A program made the position numbers and the translations under genes. The notes beneath the pieces are model-generated. The model did not search any database. It was not told the origin of the DNA and saw only the letters and a list, made by a program, of their open reading frames with translations. Source: an uncultured Bacteroidota bacterium (GTDB lineage: Bacteria; Bacteroidota; Bacteroidia; Bacteroidales; F082). Taken from it: a DNA stretch of 64,000 bases. Below, in pieces: positions 52,133-60,189 of this stretch. The stretch is from NCBI GenBank assembly GCA_900542475.1, contig UQNO01000006.1:1-64000 (forward strand), given 5' to 3'. Within the stretch, counting starts at the first letter, position 1. Each line of letters starts with the position of its first letter.

Positions 52133-53124
52133 GAAGAGTTTTAGTTCTGATATTGGCGTTGTTGCCAGGTTTCGTTTGGGCGCAGTTTGCTCCTGCGCAG
52201 GACAAGCCTGGCACCACAGCCATGCATGCCGACTCATCTGCTTTCGTGGCTTGGGCTACAGGGTGCGAGGCGGAACCGGGTCCGATGAACATCGCCAACC
52301 CAAGTGCGGGTATGGCTGGTACAGGTTGGCCTGTTTCAAACGTCATCGGACCTCCTGAAGGCACGTTTGGCGTCACCTGCCTCGGTGACGGTGGTGTGGC
52401 GACAGTGACATTCGCGTCGCCTATCTGTGACCGTCCTGGTCCTGATTTCGCTGTGTTTGAGAACGGCTTTGCCAATGCGCAGAACCCCGACTTGTGGTTT
52501 CTCGAACTGGCTTTCGTCGAGGTAAGCTCCGACGGAGAGAACTTCTTCCGTTTTCCGGCGTACAGCAACACCCAGACAGAGACCCAGATTGGCGGAATGG
52601 AATGTATCGACCCGTCGCAAATTCATAATTTGGCAAGCAAATACGGCGCGATGTATGGCACTCCTTTCGATTTGGAGGAGATTCCCGACAATCCGCTTCT
52701 CGATAAAAACAATGTCACTCATGTTCGTATCATCGACGTTATAGGCAATATCGACCCTGAATACGCCACATACGACTGCCAGGGACATCCTGTCAACGAC
52801 CCATGGCCGACACCGTTCCCCTCCGGAGGCTTCGACCTTGATGCCATCGGCGTGATTCACGACATCGAACACTTCCCTAATCCTCCTCAAGATATTGAGG
52901 AAAACGAAGAATTGACGGTATCGGTTTACCCGAATCCTGCCAATGACAAATTGTTTATAAACGCCACGAATGTTCAACATGTTGATTTATATAATGTTAC
53001 AGGTCAATTGGTAATATCGTCAACAGATACTGAAATCAATGTGTCGGGATTAGAGGCAGGTATGTATTTCATTAGCGTCAAATACGGAGAAAGTAGATAT
53101 ACAGAACGTATCATCATAAGATAA
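52129..53124 (+). CDS. Second cobalamin-riboswitch-controlled T9SS surface protein
   Basis: 331 aa. Signal peptide MRRVLVLILALLPGFVWA. The body has GDGGVATVTFASPICDRPGP and DFAVFENGFANAQNPDLWFL with ELAFVEVSSDG, a jelly-roll-like pattern known from Bacteroidota surface proteins, plus GGFDLDAIGVIHDI. The T9SS type A domain is at the end (VYPNPANDKLFINATNVQHV, GMYFISVKYGE). Overlaps the previous gene by 4 bases, so both share the riboswitch. Likely part of a corrinoid-acquisition surface complex; no BtuB-type transporter is in the window. Confidence 0.78.
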   Translation: MRRVLVLILALLPGFVWAQFAPAQDKPGTTAMHADSSAFVAWATGCEAEPGPMNIANPSAGMAGTGWPVSNVIGPPEGTFGVTCLGDGGVATVTFASPICDRPGPDFAVFENGFANAQNPDLWFLELAFVEVSSDGENFFRFPAYSNTQTETQIGGMECIDPSQIHNLASKYGAMYGTPFDLEEIPDNPLLDKNNVTHVRIIDVIGNIDPEYATYDCQGHPVNDPWPTPFPSGGFDLDAIGVIHDIEHFPNPPQDIEENEELTVSVYPNPANDKLFINATNVQHVDLYNVTGQLVISSTDTEINVSGLEAGMYFISVKYGESRYTERIIIR

Positions 53125-53131
53125 TTGGCTA

Positions 53132-53292
53132 TGAAGAAGATTTGCCCTCGCTGCGGAAAAGAGTTCGAATGTGTTCATTCCATTGATTGTTGGTGTGTCA
53201 AGATACGCCTCAACGACCGTGCGAAGGCAAATCTTAAAGAGAATTACAGTGATTGTCTGTGCGAGGAATGTCTTAAAGACATTAACCAATGA
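53132..53292 (+). pseudogene. Cysteine-rich CWC-type small protein, frameshifted
   Basis: From the ATG at 53132 the frame reads MKKICPRCGK and then shifts. In the next frame the domain continues as EFECVHSIDCWCVKIRLNDR and DCLCEECLKDINQ to TGA at 53290-53292. Together they make a 53-residue Cys-rich CWC protein (CxxC, CWC, CxCxxC). One A appears to be missing in the GGAAAG run near 53156-53161. It could be a true frameshift or a homopolymer error. Overlaps the end of feoB by 11 bases, convergent. Confidence 0.6.
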
Positions 53293-55648
53293 TTGCGCCT
53301 GCAATCAAGTAAACGAAGAACGCGCACAGCCAGGCCACAGAGCATTGGAACAAAATCACAAGTAGCATCCATTTGGTACCTGTTTCGCGACGGATAGCCG
53401 CCATTGCAGCCACACAAGGGGTATAGAGCAGGCAGAACACCAGCATCGAGATAGAGGTGAGGGTGGTGAACAGCGGCATTGCGTCGAGTACTTCGAGAGT
53501 AGCCACGACACTTTCCTTTGCCATGAATCCGCTGACGAGGGCAGTGACGATTTGCCATTCGCCGAGACCTATGGGCTTAAAGACAGGGGCGACCAATCCT
53601 GCCACACCAGCGAGAATGCTGTTTTCGCCATTTTCAACCATATTAAATTGAAAATCAAAGGTTTGCAAGAACCAAATCAAAAGTGAGGCCACGAAAATGA
53701 CGGTGAAGGCTCGCTGAAGGAAGTCCTTGGTCTTATCCCACAGCAGATGCGCAACGTTTTTGGCGCTTGGGAGACGGTAGTTAGGCAGCTCCATCACGAA
53801 AGGAGCCACGTCGCTTTGTTTACTTAACCATTTGGTGAACAAGGCTGTTGTTATTCCGGCAAGTATGCCGAAGAGATACAATCCGATAAGCACTATTCCT
53901 CCGTGATGCGGGAAGAAGGCGCTGGTGAAGAAGGCGTAGATAGGTATTTTCGCCGAGCAGCTCATGAACGGGGTGAGCAGTATGGTGCGCCAGCGGTCGT
54001 GTGTGGAGTGCAGTGTGCGTGTCGCCATCACGGCGGGCACGGTGCATCCGAAGCCGATGAGCATAGGCACGATGCTGTGACCTGTTAGGCCGAGCTTTCT
54101 CAAGAAACTGTCGCTGACGAAAGCCACGCGCGCCATATAGCCGCTGTCTTCGAGTATGCTCAGAAAGAAGAACAGTAAGATGATGATGGGTATGAAGCTT
54201 ATGATGGTGCCCACGCCTCCGAAGATGCCGTCAACGACGAGCGACTGCACCGCGGGGGTGACGTGCCATCGGGACAGAGCGTCGCCGCACACGCCCCCTA
54301 TCCATATAACACCTTGATTCAAGTAATCCTGCAACGGCGCTCCGAGAGCATCGATGGAGAGCCAGATGATGGCTATCATCACGAGGACGAAGATAGGAAT
54401 GGCGGTCCATTTTCCTGTCAAGATTCTGTCTATGTGTCCGCTACGACGATATTCTTTGCTTTCTTTGGGTTTTATCACTGTTTTTGAGCACAGGCGTTTG
54501 ATAAATGTGAAACGCATCTCTGCCATTGCCGCTGCGCGGTCGAGACCGCGCTCCTCCTCCATCTGAATGACAAGGTGCTCAAGTGTCTCCTTTTCATTTT
54601 GAGACAGCCGCAGCGCCTCCATAACGATGGGGTCGCCTTCTATGAGCTTTGAAGCGGCGAAACGCACCGGTATTCCGGCACGTTGGGCATGGTCTTCGAT
54701 GAGGTGCATGATGCTGTGGAGGCAGCGGTGTACCGCTCCGCCGTTGTCGTCCTTGTCGCAGAAGTCCTGGCGGACAGGCTCTTCTTGGTATTTAGCCACG
54801 TGAATGGCGTGTTCCACTAACTCGGTGACACCCTCGTTTCTCGAAGCCGAGATAGGCAGCACTGGCAGCCCGAGAATTTTCTCCATCTCGTTGACGAGTA
54901 TGGTGCCGCCGTTGTTGCGAACCTCGTCCATCATGTTGAGCGCAAGCACCATGGGTACGCCAAGCTCCATAAGCTGCATGGTGAGATAGAGATTGCGCTC
55001 GATGTTGTTGGCATCTACAATATTGATAATCCCTTTGGGTTTCTCCTTCAAGATGAACTCGCGCGACACTATCTCCTCGTTAGTGTAAGGCGAGAGCGAA
55101 TAAATTCCCGGAAGGTCGGTGACACAAGTGTCGGGATGTCCTTTGATGATGCCGTCCTTGCGGTCAACGGTAACGCCAGGGAAGTTTCCCACGTGCTGGT
55201 TGGAACCTGTCAACTGGTTGAAGAGCGTGGTCTTTCCGCAGTTCTGTTGGCCGGCAAGCGCGAAAGTAAGGACGCTGCCTTTCGGCAAAGGGTTTTCGTG
55301 AGTCTTATCATGATAAATACCCTCCTCTCCGAGACCGGGGTGTGCGTTATGGTCGTGTAAAGATGTGATATACAACTGGTTAATGTCAAAATCTTGCTCA
55401 ACTTCAACATTGTTGTCGCTATCACAAACCTCTACCGTTATAAGCCTGGCGTCGGCTTTGCGGAGGGTGAGGGAATAACCGTGAATCATCACCTCCATCG
55501 GGTCGCCGAGAGGAGCGTATTTGACGAGTTTCACAATGGCGTCTGGAATCACTCCCATATCGAGGAAATGCTGACGTACAAGACTTTTTCCGTTGACGGT
55601 TTTGATGATTGCCGACTGTCCTATTCCGAGTTTATCGAGGGTTATCAT
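53282..55648 (-). CDS. feoB: Fused FeoA-FeoB ferrous iron transporter
   Basis: 788 aa from the ATG at 55648 (MITLDKLGIGQSAIIKTVNG); a longer frame from 55720 has no signal or homology. Residues 1-77 are a FeoA SH3-like domain; then the GTPase G1 motif AGQQNCGKTTLFNQLTG, G3 DLPG, G4 NMMDE; then the Gate membrane domains (GFGCTVPAVMATRTL, FFLSILEDSGYMARVAFVSD). Imports Fe(II) under anoxic conditions. The A-B fusion is common in Bacteroidota. Confidence 0.95.
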   Translation of the reverse strand: MITLDKLGIGQSAIIKTVNGKSLVRQHFLDMGVIPDAIVKLVKYAPLGDPMEVMIHGYSLTLRKADARLITVEVCDSDNNVEVEQDFDINQLYITSLHDHNAHPGLGEEGIYHDKTHENPLPKGSVLTFALAGQQNCGKTTLFNQLTGSNQHVGNFPGVTVDRKDGIIKGHPDTCVTDLPGIYSLSPYTNEEIVSREFILKEKPKGIINIVDANNIERNLYLTMQLMELGVPMVLALNMMDEVRNNGGTILVNEMEKILGLPVLPISASRNEGVTELVEHAIHVAKYQEEPVRQDFCDKDDNGGAVHRCLHSIMHLIEDHAQRAGIPVRFAASKLIEGDPIVMEALRLSQNEKETLEHLVIQMEEERGLDRAAAMAEMRFTFIKRLCSKTVIKPKESKEYRRSGHIDRILTGKWTAIPIFVLVMIAIIWLSIDALGAPLQDYLNQGVIWIGGVCGDALSRWHVTPAVQSLVVDGIFGGVGTIISFIPIIILLFFFLSILEDSGYMARVAFVSDSFLRKLGLTGHSIVPMLIGFGCTVPAVMATRTLHSTHDRWRTILLTPFMSCSAKIPIYAFFTSAFFPHHGGIVLIGLYLFGILAGITTALFTKWLSKQSDVAPFVMELPNYRLPSAKNVAHLLWDKTKDFLQRAFTVIFVASLLIWFLQTFDFQFNMVENGENSILAGVAGLVAPVFKPIGLGEWQIVTALVSGFMAKESVVATLEVLDAMPLFTTLTSISMLVFCLLYTPCVAAMAAIRRETGTKWMLLVILFQCSVAWLCAFFVYLIAGAIIG

Positions 55649-55667
55649 GATTATATTTTTCCGATTG

Positions 55668-55675
55668 CAAAAATA
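55668..55675 (-). promoter_or_regulatory. -7 element (TATTTTTG) of feoB
   Basis: Exact -7 consensus on the minus strand 19 bases before the chosen ATG. No good -33 box; no Fur box recognised with confidence. Confidence 0.5.
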
Positions 55676-55795
55676 CAAAGAAAAAAATAAAGAAACATAA
55701 CAATTAATGATGTTTTTCACCAGATACAGTCGTCATTAATGGGGATAAAGACTGTTTTAGAGACAAAGAAAAATCAAAAACGGCTATTAGTAATA

Positions 55796-56677
55796 TCATG
55801 TTTCCAACTTCAGTTTTGATTTTGTCTGTAGTGCTACCGATATTATTGTGAGTGCGATACCGAGGATAAACGAGAAGTTCAATTCTTGGTATTCGTTGAA
55901 TATCAACATGGCGATAATGATGCTGTAAACAGGTTCCAAGTTATATGTCAGGTTGACAGTGAAAGCGTCAATCTTTTGTAAGACAATGATTTGCATCAGG
56001 CAAAGGCCGATGGTGCAGACCACCACCATAAAAGCCATATAAGGGTAATCCATCCCTGAAAGAAGAAGTTTTCCGACAGGTAGGACGGCGTTGTAAATCG
56101 GTAGGAGGGCGGTGAGGACGACAAGACCGCCTATCATTTCCCAGAGGAGCATGTTTTTGGCTTCGTAACGTTTTCCCACATGCTGGTTGGCGATTGCGAA
56201 CAAGGCGTAAATCGCCGATGAGACGACACCAAGTGCAATTCCCAGACGATAGCGGGTGTCGAATTGGAAGATAAGATACACTCCGCACACTGTGAGAATG
56301 CTAAACAAGAACTCTTTCGCTGAAAAACGGTGTCTGTTGATTATCGGTTCGAAAAGAGCCGTGAAGAATCCGACCAAGGAGAAGCACACCACACCTATAG
56401 ACACGTTAGAGGCCTTGATGCTGGCATAGAAGAAGATCCAATGCAGACACAGCAAAACGCCCACGCCTCCCATCTGGCATATATCTTGGAGCTTGTAGCG
56501 TTTCATTTCTTTCCGAAATAGCAGAAACAGCGCCATCAACGCAGCTGCCCATGCCATACGGTGCCACACAAGGACGGCGGAATCTAATTCTATAAGCCGT
56601 CCCAACACCCCCGTAAACCCGGCGATGAACACCGATAGATGCAGGAGAGTGAAACCTTTGTTTGTGTTACTCGACAT
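55796..56677 (-). CDS. EamA/DMT-family transporter
   Basis: About 293 aa with ten predicted membrane helices in two EamA halves (FIAGFTGVLGRLIELDSAVL ... LGIALGVVSSAIYALFAIAN, FTVNLTYNLEPVYSIIIAML). The helix before the last, NLEPVYSIIIA, is typical of EamA exporters. Two ATGs are possible (56689, overlapping the SMR stop by 11 bases, or 56677, just after it); I chose the second. Substrate unknown. Paired with an SMR gene, both drug/metabolite superfamily members. Confidence 0.85.
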   Translation of the reverse strand: MSSNTNKGFTLLHLSVFIAGFTGVLGRLIELDSAVLVWHRMAWAAALMALFLLFRKEMKRYKLQDICQMGGVGVLLCLHWIFFYASIKASNVSIGVVCFSLVGFFTALFEPIINRHRFSAKEFLFSILTVCGVYLIFQFDTRYRLGIALGVVSSAIYALFAIANQHVGKRYEAKNMLLWEMIGGLVVLTALLPIYNAVLPVGKLLLSGMDYPYMAFMVVVCTIGLCLMQIIVLQKIDAFTVNLTYNLEPVYSIIIAMLIFNEYQELNFSFILGIALTIISVALQTKSKLKLET

Positions 56678-56678
56678 G

Positions 56679-57002
56679 TTATCCAACATATTTTAATCCG
56701 ACAACAGACAATATCAATGTCGTCAGAAAGAAGATTCTCCAAAATGTGGCTGGCTCATGGAAGACGAATATCCCGAGCAACACCGCGCCGACGGCTCCAA
56801 TGCCGGTCCAAACAGGATATGCCACTCCTATTGGAATGGTCTGTGTTGCTTTAGCCAGAAGAACGGCGCTCAGCACATACAGCAAGGCGAATCCACAAAT
56901 CCAAGCCCAATATTCCGTTCCGACTGCCAATTTGGTCTTCCCGAGGCAGAAAGCAAAGCCCGTTTCACAAAGGCCGGCGATGATGAGTATAATCCAGTTC
57001 AT
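56679..57002 (-). CDS. Small multidrug resistance (SMR) family transporter, Gdx-like
   Basis: 107 aa, four membrane helices, start MNWIILIIAGLCETGFAFCL with the essential membrane Glu near residue 13. The segment AYPVWTGIGAVGAVLLGIFV looks closer to the guanidinium-exporter (Gdx/SugE) branch than to EmrE. No guanidine riboswitch is seen upstream. The ATG overlaps the stop of a short upstream frame (ATGA), which implies translational coupling to what is now a gene remnant. Confidence 0.83.
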   Translation of the reverse strand: MNWIILIIAGLCETGFAFCLGKTKLAVGTEYWAWICGFALLYVLSAVLLAKATQTIPIGVAYPVWTGIGAVGAVLLGIFVFHEPATFWRIFFLTTLILSVVGLKYVG

Positions 57003-57112
57003 ATAATCTCCTCCAAAGTTCCATTCCCCGAATCGATTATGAAACCTCTGACCACAATATCCTTCGGCACAAAAGGATGGGTCTTGATGGTCTTGTGTGG
57101 TTGATAATCCGG
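56999..57112 (-). pseudogene. C-terminal remnant resembling a beta-carbonic anhydrase
   Basis: An open frame of 37 codons ending in TGA that overlaps the SMR ATG. Its translation, HKTIKTHPFVPKDIVVRGFI then IDSGNGTLEEII, resembles the end of bacterial beta-class carbonic anhydrases (KxHPLVPKDVPVxG-type). The rest of the gene is missing; a TGA lies at 57113-57115. Short, so only moderately supported. Confidence 0.4.
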
Positions 57113-57146
57113 TCAATCATATCGGGAAGGGTTTATATCACAGATG

Positions 57147-57179
57147 CAAAATTACTTGTTTTTTTTCTATCTTTGCAAA
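57147..57179 (-). promoter_or_regulatory. Promoter TTTG-N21-TAATTTTG toward the SMR/EamA genes
   Basis: On the minus strand TTTG at 57176-57179 and TAATTTTG at 57147-57154, spacer 21. It overlaps an opposite-facing -7 box (TATCTTTG, 57168-57175), so the two directions may compete. Confidence 0.55.
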
Positions 57180-57194
57180 AAAATAATTCACGCT

Positions 57195-57302
57195 ATGGCT
57201 CTGACACTATTGATTTTCGGTTTATTATAATACACTTTCCTATCAGCATTAGTGGGATTGGTCGGAGCAAGAAGGAGGATTATATTCGGCACCATTCCTG
57301 CT
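57195..57302 (+). pseudogene. Remnant of a small membrane protein with in-frame TAA
   Basis: ATG at 57195 gives MALTLLIFGLL and then TAA (57228-57230). The same frame continues YTFLSALVGLVGARRRIIFG, the pattern of tiny Bacteroidota membrane proteins with a Gly-Arg-rich turn. After that the resemblance is lost. It lies 20 bases after an exact TATCTTTG -7 box. Confidence 0.35.
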
Positions 57303-57414
57303 GTCCAGCCCCGCACCGCCGAGTCCTACATCCACTGCCTCTTCGCCTTTGGTCAATTCCGACACACGGTCTCTGGCATCTATAAAAAACAAAATAGTTG
57401 TTCATTCCGAAACT

Positions 57415-58422
57415 TTAAACCGCTTTCCTGAATCTTTCTTGCAGTATTTCCAGTCTTTTTACAAGCTTGTCAAATTCCAATGAATTTCCATAAATGAAAT
57501 TATTTTGAAGTTCCTGATAATCTTGTTTCCATGCCGTTTTGCATGAATCTGGTGGAATAATAGTGATATATGGTGGATAATTTTTGTCATAATCGGCATA
57601 CGAAACGTGATAGAATTTCCTTCTGTGCTCCACAATCTTTTTATACAGAACCATGTCCGACAGAGCCTTTTCCCCGAAAGGAGTATCCATTAGCTTTTCA
57701 AGGTCATACAAATGTCTCGACATTCTCAAACTGCGAGGGTTTTGCTTTTGGAACTCCTCACATAGCAGAAAAGCCTTTTCCAAAAATGTCCTTTCAGGCA
57801 AAACTACAGGGATAATGCAAGAAGCCTCATCGTCATCTTCCAAAAACATGCCTCTAATCATAGAACTGATTTCGTGCATTTCAAAAGGTTCCTTCATAGA
57901 TAGGCTGCTGATTTCAATCTTAACACGTGTTGGCATATATGGCGAACTGTGATCCGATAGGCTTTCATAATCCACATAAAGTACTGCTGGGTCAGCATCT
58001 GTCGAAATGGCAATTCCCTCATCGTCAACGATTTTAGGCTTAACCGCAAATCCTTCCATTTTCATCTCTGTAAGGACTGTTTCTAATTGCTTTGCCAGAT
58101 TGCCAACGACATATTTGTGGCATTTCTTGCGCAAATTTTTCAATTGGTTGTTATTGTCTATGTTTCCAACGAAAAAACTATGATTGATGGCAAGGTCTAT
58201 ATCCTCCGAAAACCTTTCTATAAGATTCCAGCCTTTACTTAAACTTGTACCACCTTTGAACTCCAAAAATGGTGCGCAATCAGTTGCAAACAGTGCTTTC
58301 AACACCATAGTTACCCACCAGTCTTTCTCCACGGCGTAGTCAGGAAGGTGGCTGTTATCAGCAACCTTCTGAAGCATAAAATTCCTTTCATTGATATCGT
58401 GCTGAAGCCAATTCATATTCAC
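57415..58422 (-). CDS. abiEii: AbiEii-type nucleotidyltransferase toxin
   Basis: 335 aa. The nucleotidyltransferase signature is seen as EFKGGTSLSKGWNLIERFSE directly followed by DIDLAI, i.e. G-G-T-S with the D-x-D pair. AbiEii toxins of the type IV AbiE system block growth on phage infection by modifying RNA. Upstream and overlapping by 35 bases lies the cognate antitoxin; if the third codon (58416) is used the overlap is 29 bases. Complete length, no defect seen. Confidence 0.88.
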   Translation of the reverse strand: MNMNWLQHDINERNFMLQKVADNSHLPDYAVEKDWWVTMVLKALFATDCAPFLEFKGGTSLSKGWNLIERFSEDIDLAINHSFFVGNIDNNNQLKNLRKKCHKYVVGNLAKQLETVLTEMKMEGFAVKPKIVDDEGIAISTDADPAVLYVDYESLSDHSSPYMPTRVKIEISSLSMKEPFEMHEISSMIRGMFLEDDDEASCIIPVVLPERTFLEKAFLLCEEFQKQNPRSLRMSRHLYDLEKLMDTPFGEKALSDMVLYKKIVEHRRKFYHVSYADYDKNYPPYITIIPPDSCKTAWKQDYQELQNNFIYGNSLEFDKLVKRLEILQERFRKAV

Positions 58423-59017
58423 ACTGTTTTATTATTTCTGAAACAAGTTTTCTCACCCATATTGGTGCGGTTTTCAAATCGTCAATATATGTGTTTTTAT
58501 CAAGGTGTTTTTTTAGTAATGCGGCAATGGTTTGTCTGTGCTCGTCTGTAACATTGTCTTTGCCTATAGATTTAAGGGCTTGGATTAGTGTTGCCATAAA
58601 ATCATTCTTGCATGCGAAGTTGCGTGGTACACTTCTCTTCAATGTGATGGATTGATTGCGAAGTACAATTTTCCGAGCTGATCCAGATGTCAGATAAACA
58701 TAACGAGTCGGCACCTGGGTTGACAATCCCAAAAGATTCTGTGCTGTTTCGCCGGTAGGCAGTATTTGGGCGTTGTCACGCCTCGCTATTGCATCCACTA
58801 ACTCTTTAACCGAAGGATACAACACACCGAATTTTGTTTCCACAGGCTTGTAATAAATCCCATTGACTATGCGGAGCAACAATCCGTCATTCACACACTC
58901 CGAAAGCAAACGGCTGATAAACACGTCGTTACCGTGTTGTGCGAAATCAGAAATAAAATACACGGTACCAGGTTTGTTGCGTTTGATTTGTTTTCTTATT
59001 TTTTTAGCAATACACAT
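58388..59017 (-). CDS. abiEi: AbiEi-type antitoxin (DUF6088)
   Basis: 209 aa. N-terminal winged-helix part (VYFISDFAQHGNDVFISRLL, GLLLRIVNGIYYKP), then LPTGETAQNLLGLSTQVPTR and YVYLTSGSARKIVLRNQSI, typical of AbiEi transcriptional-regulator antitoxins. It both represses the promoter and neutralises AbiEii in known systems. Start MCIAKKIRKQIKR; promoter 59 bases upstream. Confidence 0.87.
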   Translation of the reverse strand: MCIAKKIRKQIKRNKPGTVYFISDFAQHGNDVFISRLLSECVNDGLLLRIVNGIYYKPVETKFGVLYPSVKELVDAIARRDNAQILPTGETAQNLLGLSTQVPTRYVYLTSGSARKIVLRNQSITLKRSVPRNFACKNDFMATLIQALKSIGKDNVTDEHRQTIAALLKKHLDKNTYIDDLKTAPIWVRKLVSEIIKQCEYELASARYQ

Positions 59018-59075
59018 TGTTCGGCGATTTTTTCAAGTAGAATATTTTTGCAAAATTTTCTACCTAATCCGAGTG

Positions 59076-59108
59076 CAAAAATACACATATTTTGTTTGTC
59101 ACAACAAA
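59076..59108 (-). promoter_or_regulatory. Promoter of the AbiE pair, TTTG-N21-TATTTTTG
   Basis: TTTG at 59105-59108 and TATTTTTG at 59076-59083 on the minus strand: a full consensus match. It is followed by AT-rich DNA where AbiEi could bind. Confidence 0.6.
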
Positions 59109-59168
59109 AAAACCATCGTCAGTTGCAAAATCATCTGTTTTCCACCAATCTTATCCGTCCTATCGGCC

Positions 59169-59396
59169 TTATATCTCTCTTAATTTCACAGTCCATTTCG
59201 TGAAATCAACTTCGGCTCTTTTCTCAATATTGTCCGGCACCGACGGGAAAAAATCAATTCCTGTCATCTCTTAAACCTCATCAACGCTCATCGCATAAGT
59301 TGACATCGGATGGCGACTTGCGACATTTTCATAAACGAAGCCTATTGTATGGATTTCGCTGTTATATTCCTGTAGGAGTACTTTCAAATCCCCTGT
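59169..59396 (-). pseudogene. C-terminal remnant of a NUC1-type DNA/RNA non-specific endonuclease
   Basis: The minus strand reads KVLLQEYNSEIHTIGFVYEN then HPMSTYAMSVDEV, an in-frame TAA, EMTGIDFFPSVPDNIEKRAE and VDFTKWTVK. This matches the end of Bacteroidota NUC1-family nucleases (VDEVEEMTGIDFFP). The stop replaces a Glu codon by one base. The catalytic DRGH half is missing. Confidence 0.55.
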
Positions 59397-59842
59397 CGAA
59401 TAGCAAACTTTTCATACCCCCAAGGTACATTGTCGGGAGTAGTGGCCAACAGCGGCTCGTTTTTCCACAAGTGCCTGATAATCCGCTCGCATATCTCAAA
59501 CCTGTCAGAACAATTTTCGAGCAATACGTTGTAGCCAAAAGAGAATGGTTTATCAAAAGCTCGAATCTCATAATTGGGAGTGTCAGTGAAAGGCTTTTTG
59601 TTTTTCATTTCTTTGAGCAGCTTTATTAAAATTCCATAAAGCTGCAGTCTCGACCAGCAGAATGGCACTTGATGTTCAAGATCATAGCGGTCGAATTGCT
59701 CGCTGTAATCCTCTGTGAAATCAATATGATTAAAAACACTTTGCAAATTGTAATCATTCGTGTCACCGCTCGTAAAAGCGGTGATGAGATTGTGGACTGT
59801 GTATTCGCCATCTGGTTTGAAGGAGTAGCCTGCGTTTTTCAT
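59384..59842 (-). CDS. Hypothetical protein (152 aa), second gene of a small two-gene unit
   Basis: Start chosen at the ATG 59842 (MKNAGYSFKPDGEYTVHNLI), which overlaps the stop of the 42-residue membrane peptide as ATGA; a longer frame from 59884 exists. Acidic and aromatic-rich, with FCWSRLQLYGILIKLLKEMK and FGYNVLLENCSDRFEICERI. No known domain recognised. Its 3' end abuts the broken nuclease. Confidence 0.55.
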   Translation of the reverse strand: MKNAGYSFKPDGEYTVHNLITAFTSGDTNDYNLQSVFNHIDFTEDYSEQFDRYDLEHQVPFCWSRLQLYGILIKLLKEMKNKKPFTDTPNYEIRAFDKPFSFGYNVLLENCSDRFEICERIIRHLWKNEPLLATTPDNVPWGYEKFAIRQGI

Positions 59843-59967
59843 ATTATTGTTTTGTTGATAATTAGTTTTAAAGCCAACATGCAAGCCACCATGCCTATTT
59901 TCATAACGATATACAGAAAATTGTAAAAAGCGTCAAATGCTTTCGCTATCATTCTCAATAATTTCAT
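59839..59967 (-). CDS. 42-residue predicted membrane peptide
   Basis: ATG at 59965-59967, TGA at 59839-59841. The product starts MKLLRMIAKAFDAFYNFLYI and continues VMKIGMVACMLALKLIINKT: one membrane-spanning helix with basic ends, as in small membrane toxins or leader peptides. Stop and next start overlap (ATGA), and a TATTTTTG -7 box lies 28 bases upstream, so it looks like a real gene. Function unknown. Confidence 0.5.
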   Translation of the reverse strand: MKLLRMIAKAFDAFYNFLYIVMKIGMVACMLALKLIINKTII

Positions 59968-59994
59968 TTCTTTTCATATTTTGTTATCACAATG

Positions 59995-60002
59995 CAAAAA
60001 TA
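59995..60002 (-). promoter_or_regulatory. -7 element (TATTTTTG) before the membrane-peptide gene
   Basis: Exact consensus on the minus strand, 28 bases upstream of the ATG at 59967. Confidence 0.45.
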
Positions 60003-60161
60003 CTGCCATGTGTAATTCTCCAGTTTGAAAATCTTAATTTGAATTGAAAAATTTTTACAAAATGTCAATATTGAGTGCTTTATGTACAAAACACTTACAT
60101 TTTTTAACAATTTTATTAAAAAATCATATCGTCAACACCGCCTAATATCATAGGTTTATAT

Positions 60162-60169
60162 TATCTTTG
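60162..60169 (+). promoter_or_regulatory. -7 element (TATCTTTG) of the 465-aa gene
   Basis: Exact consensus, 20 bases before the ATG at 60190. No clear -33 box. Confidence 0.5.
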
Positions 60170-60189
60170 CATCGGACAATTAAAATTCG

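Noticed and set aside
51062..52237. 391-codon minus-strand frame opposite the cobalamin-controlled T9SS gene
   Set aside because: Antisense of a gene with signal peptide and sorting domain; the product is Arg/Cys/Asn-rich without any motif.
56679..57120. Guanidine riboswitch upstream of the Gdx-like SMR gene
   Set aside because: The upstream sequence translates as a carbonic-anhydrase-like tail and lacks the guanidine-I conserved blocks.
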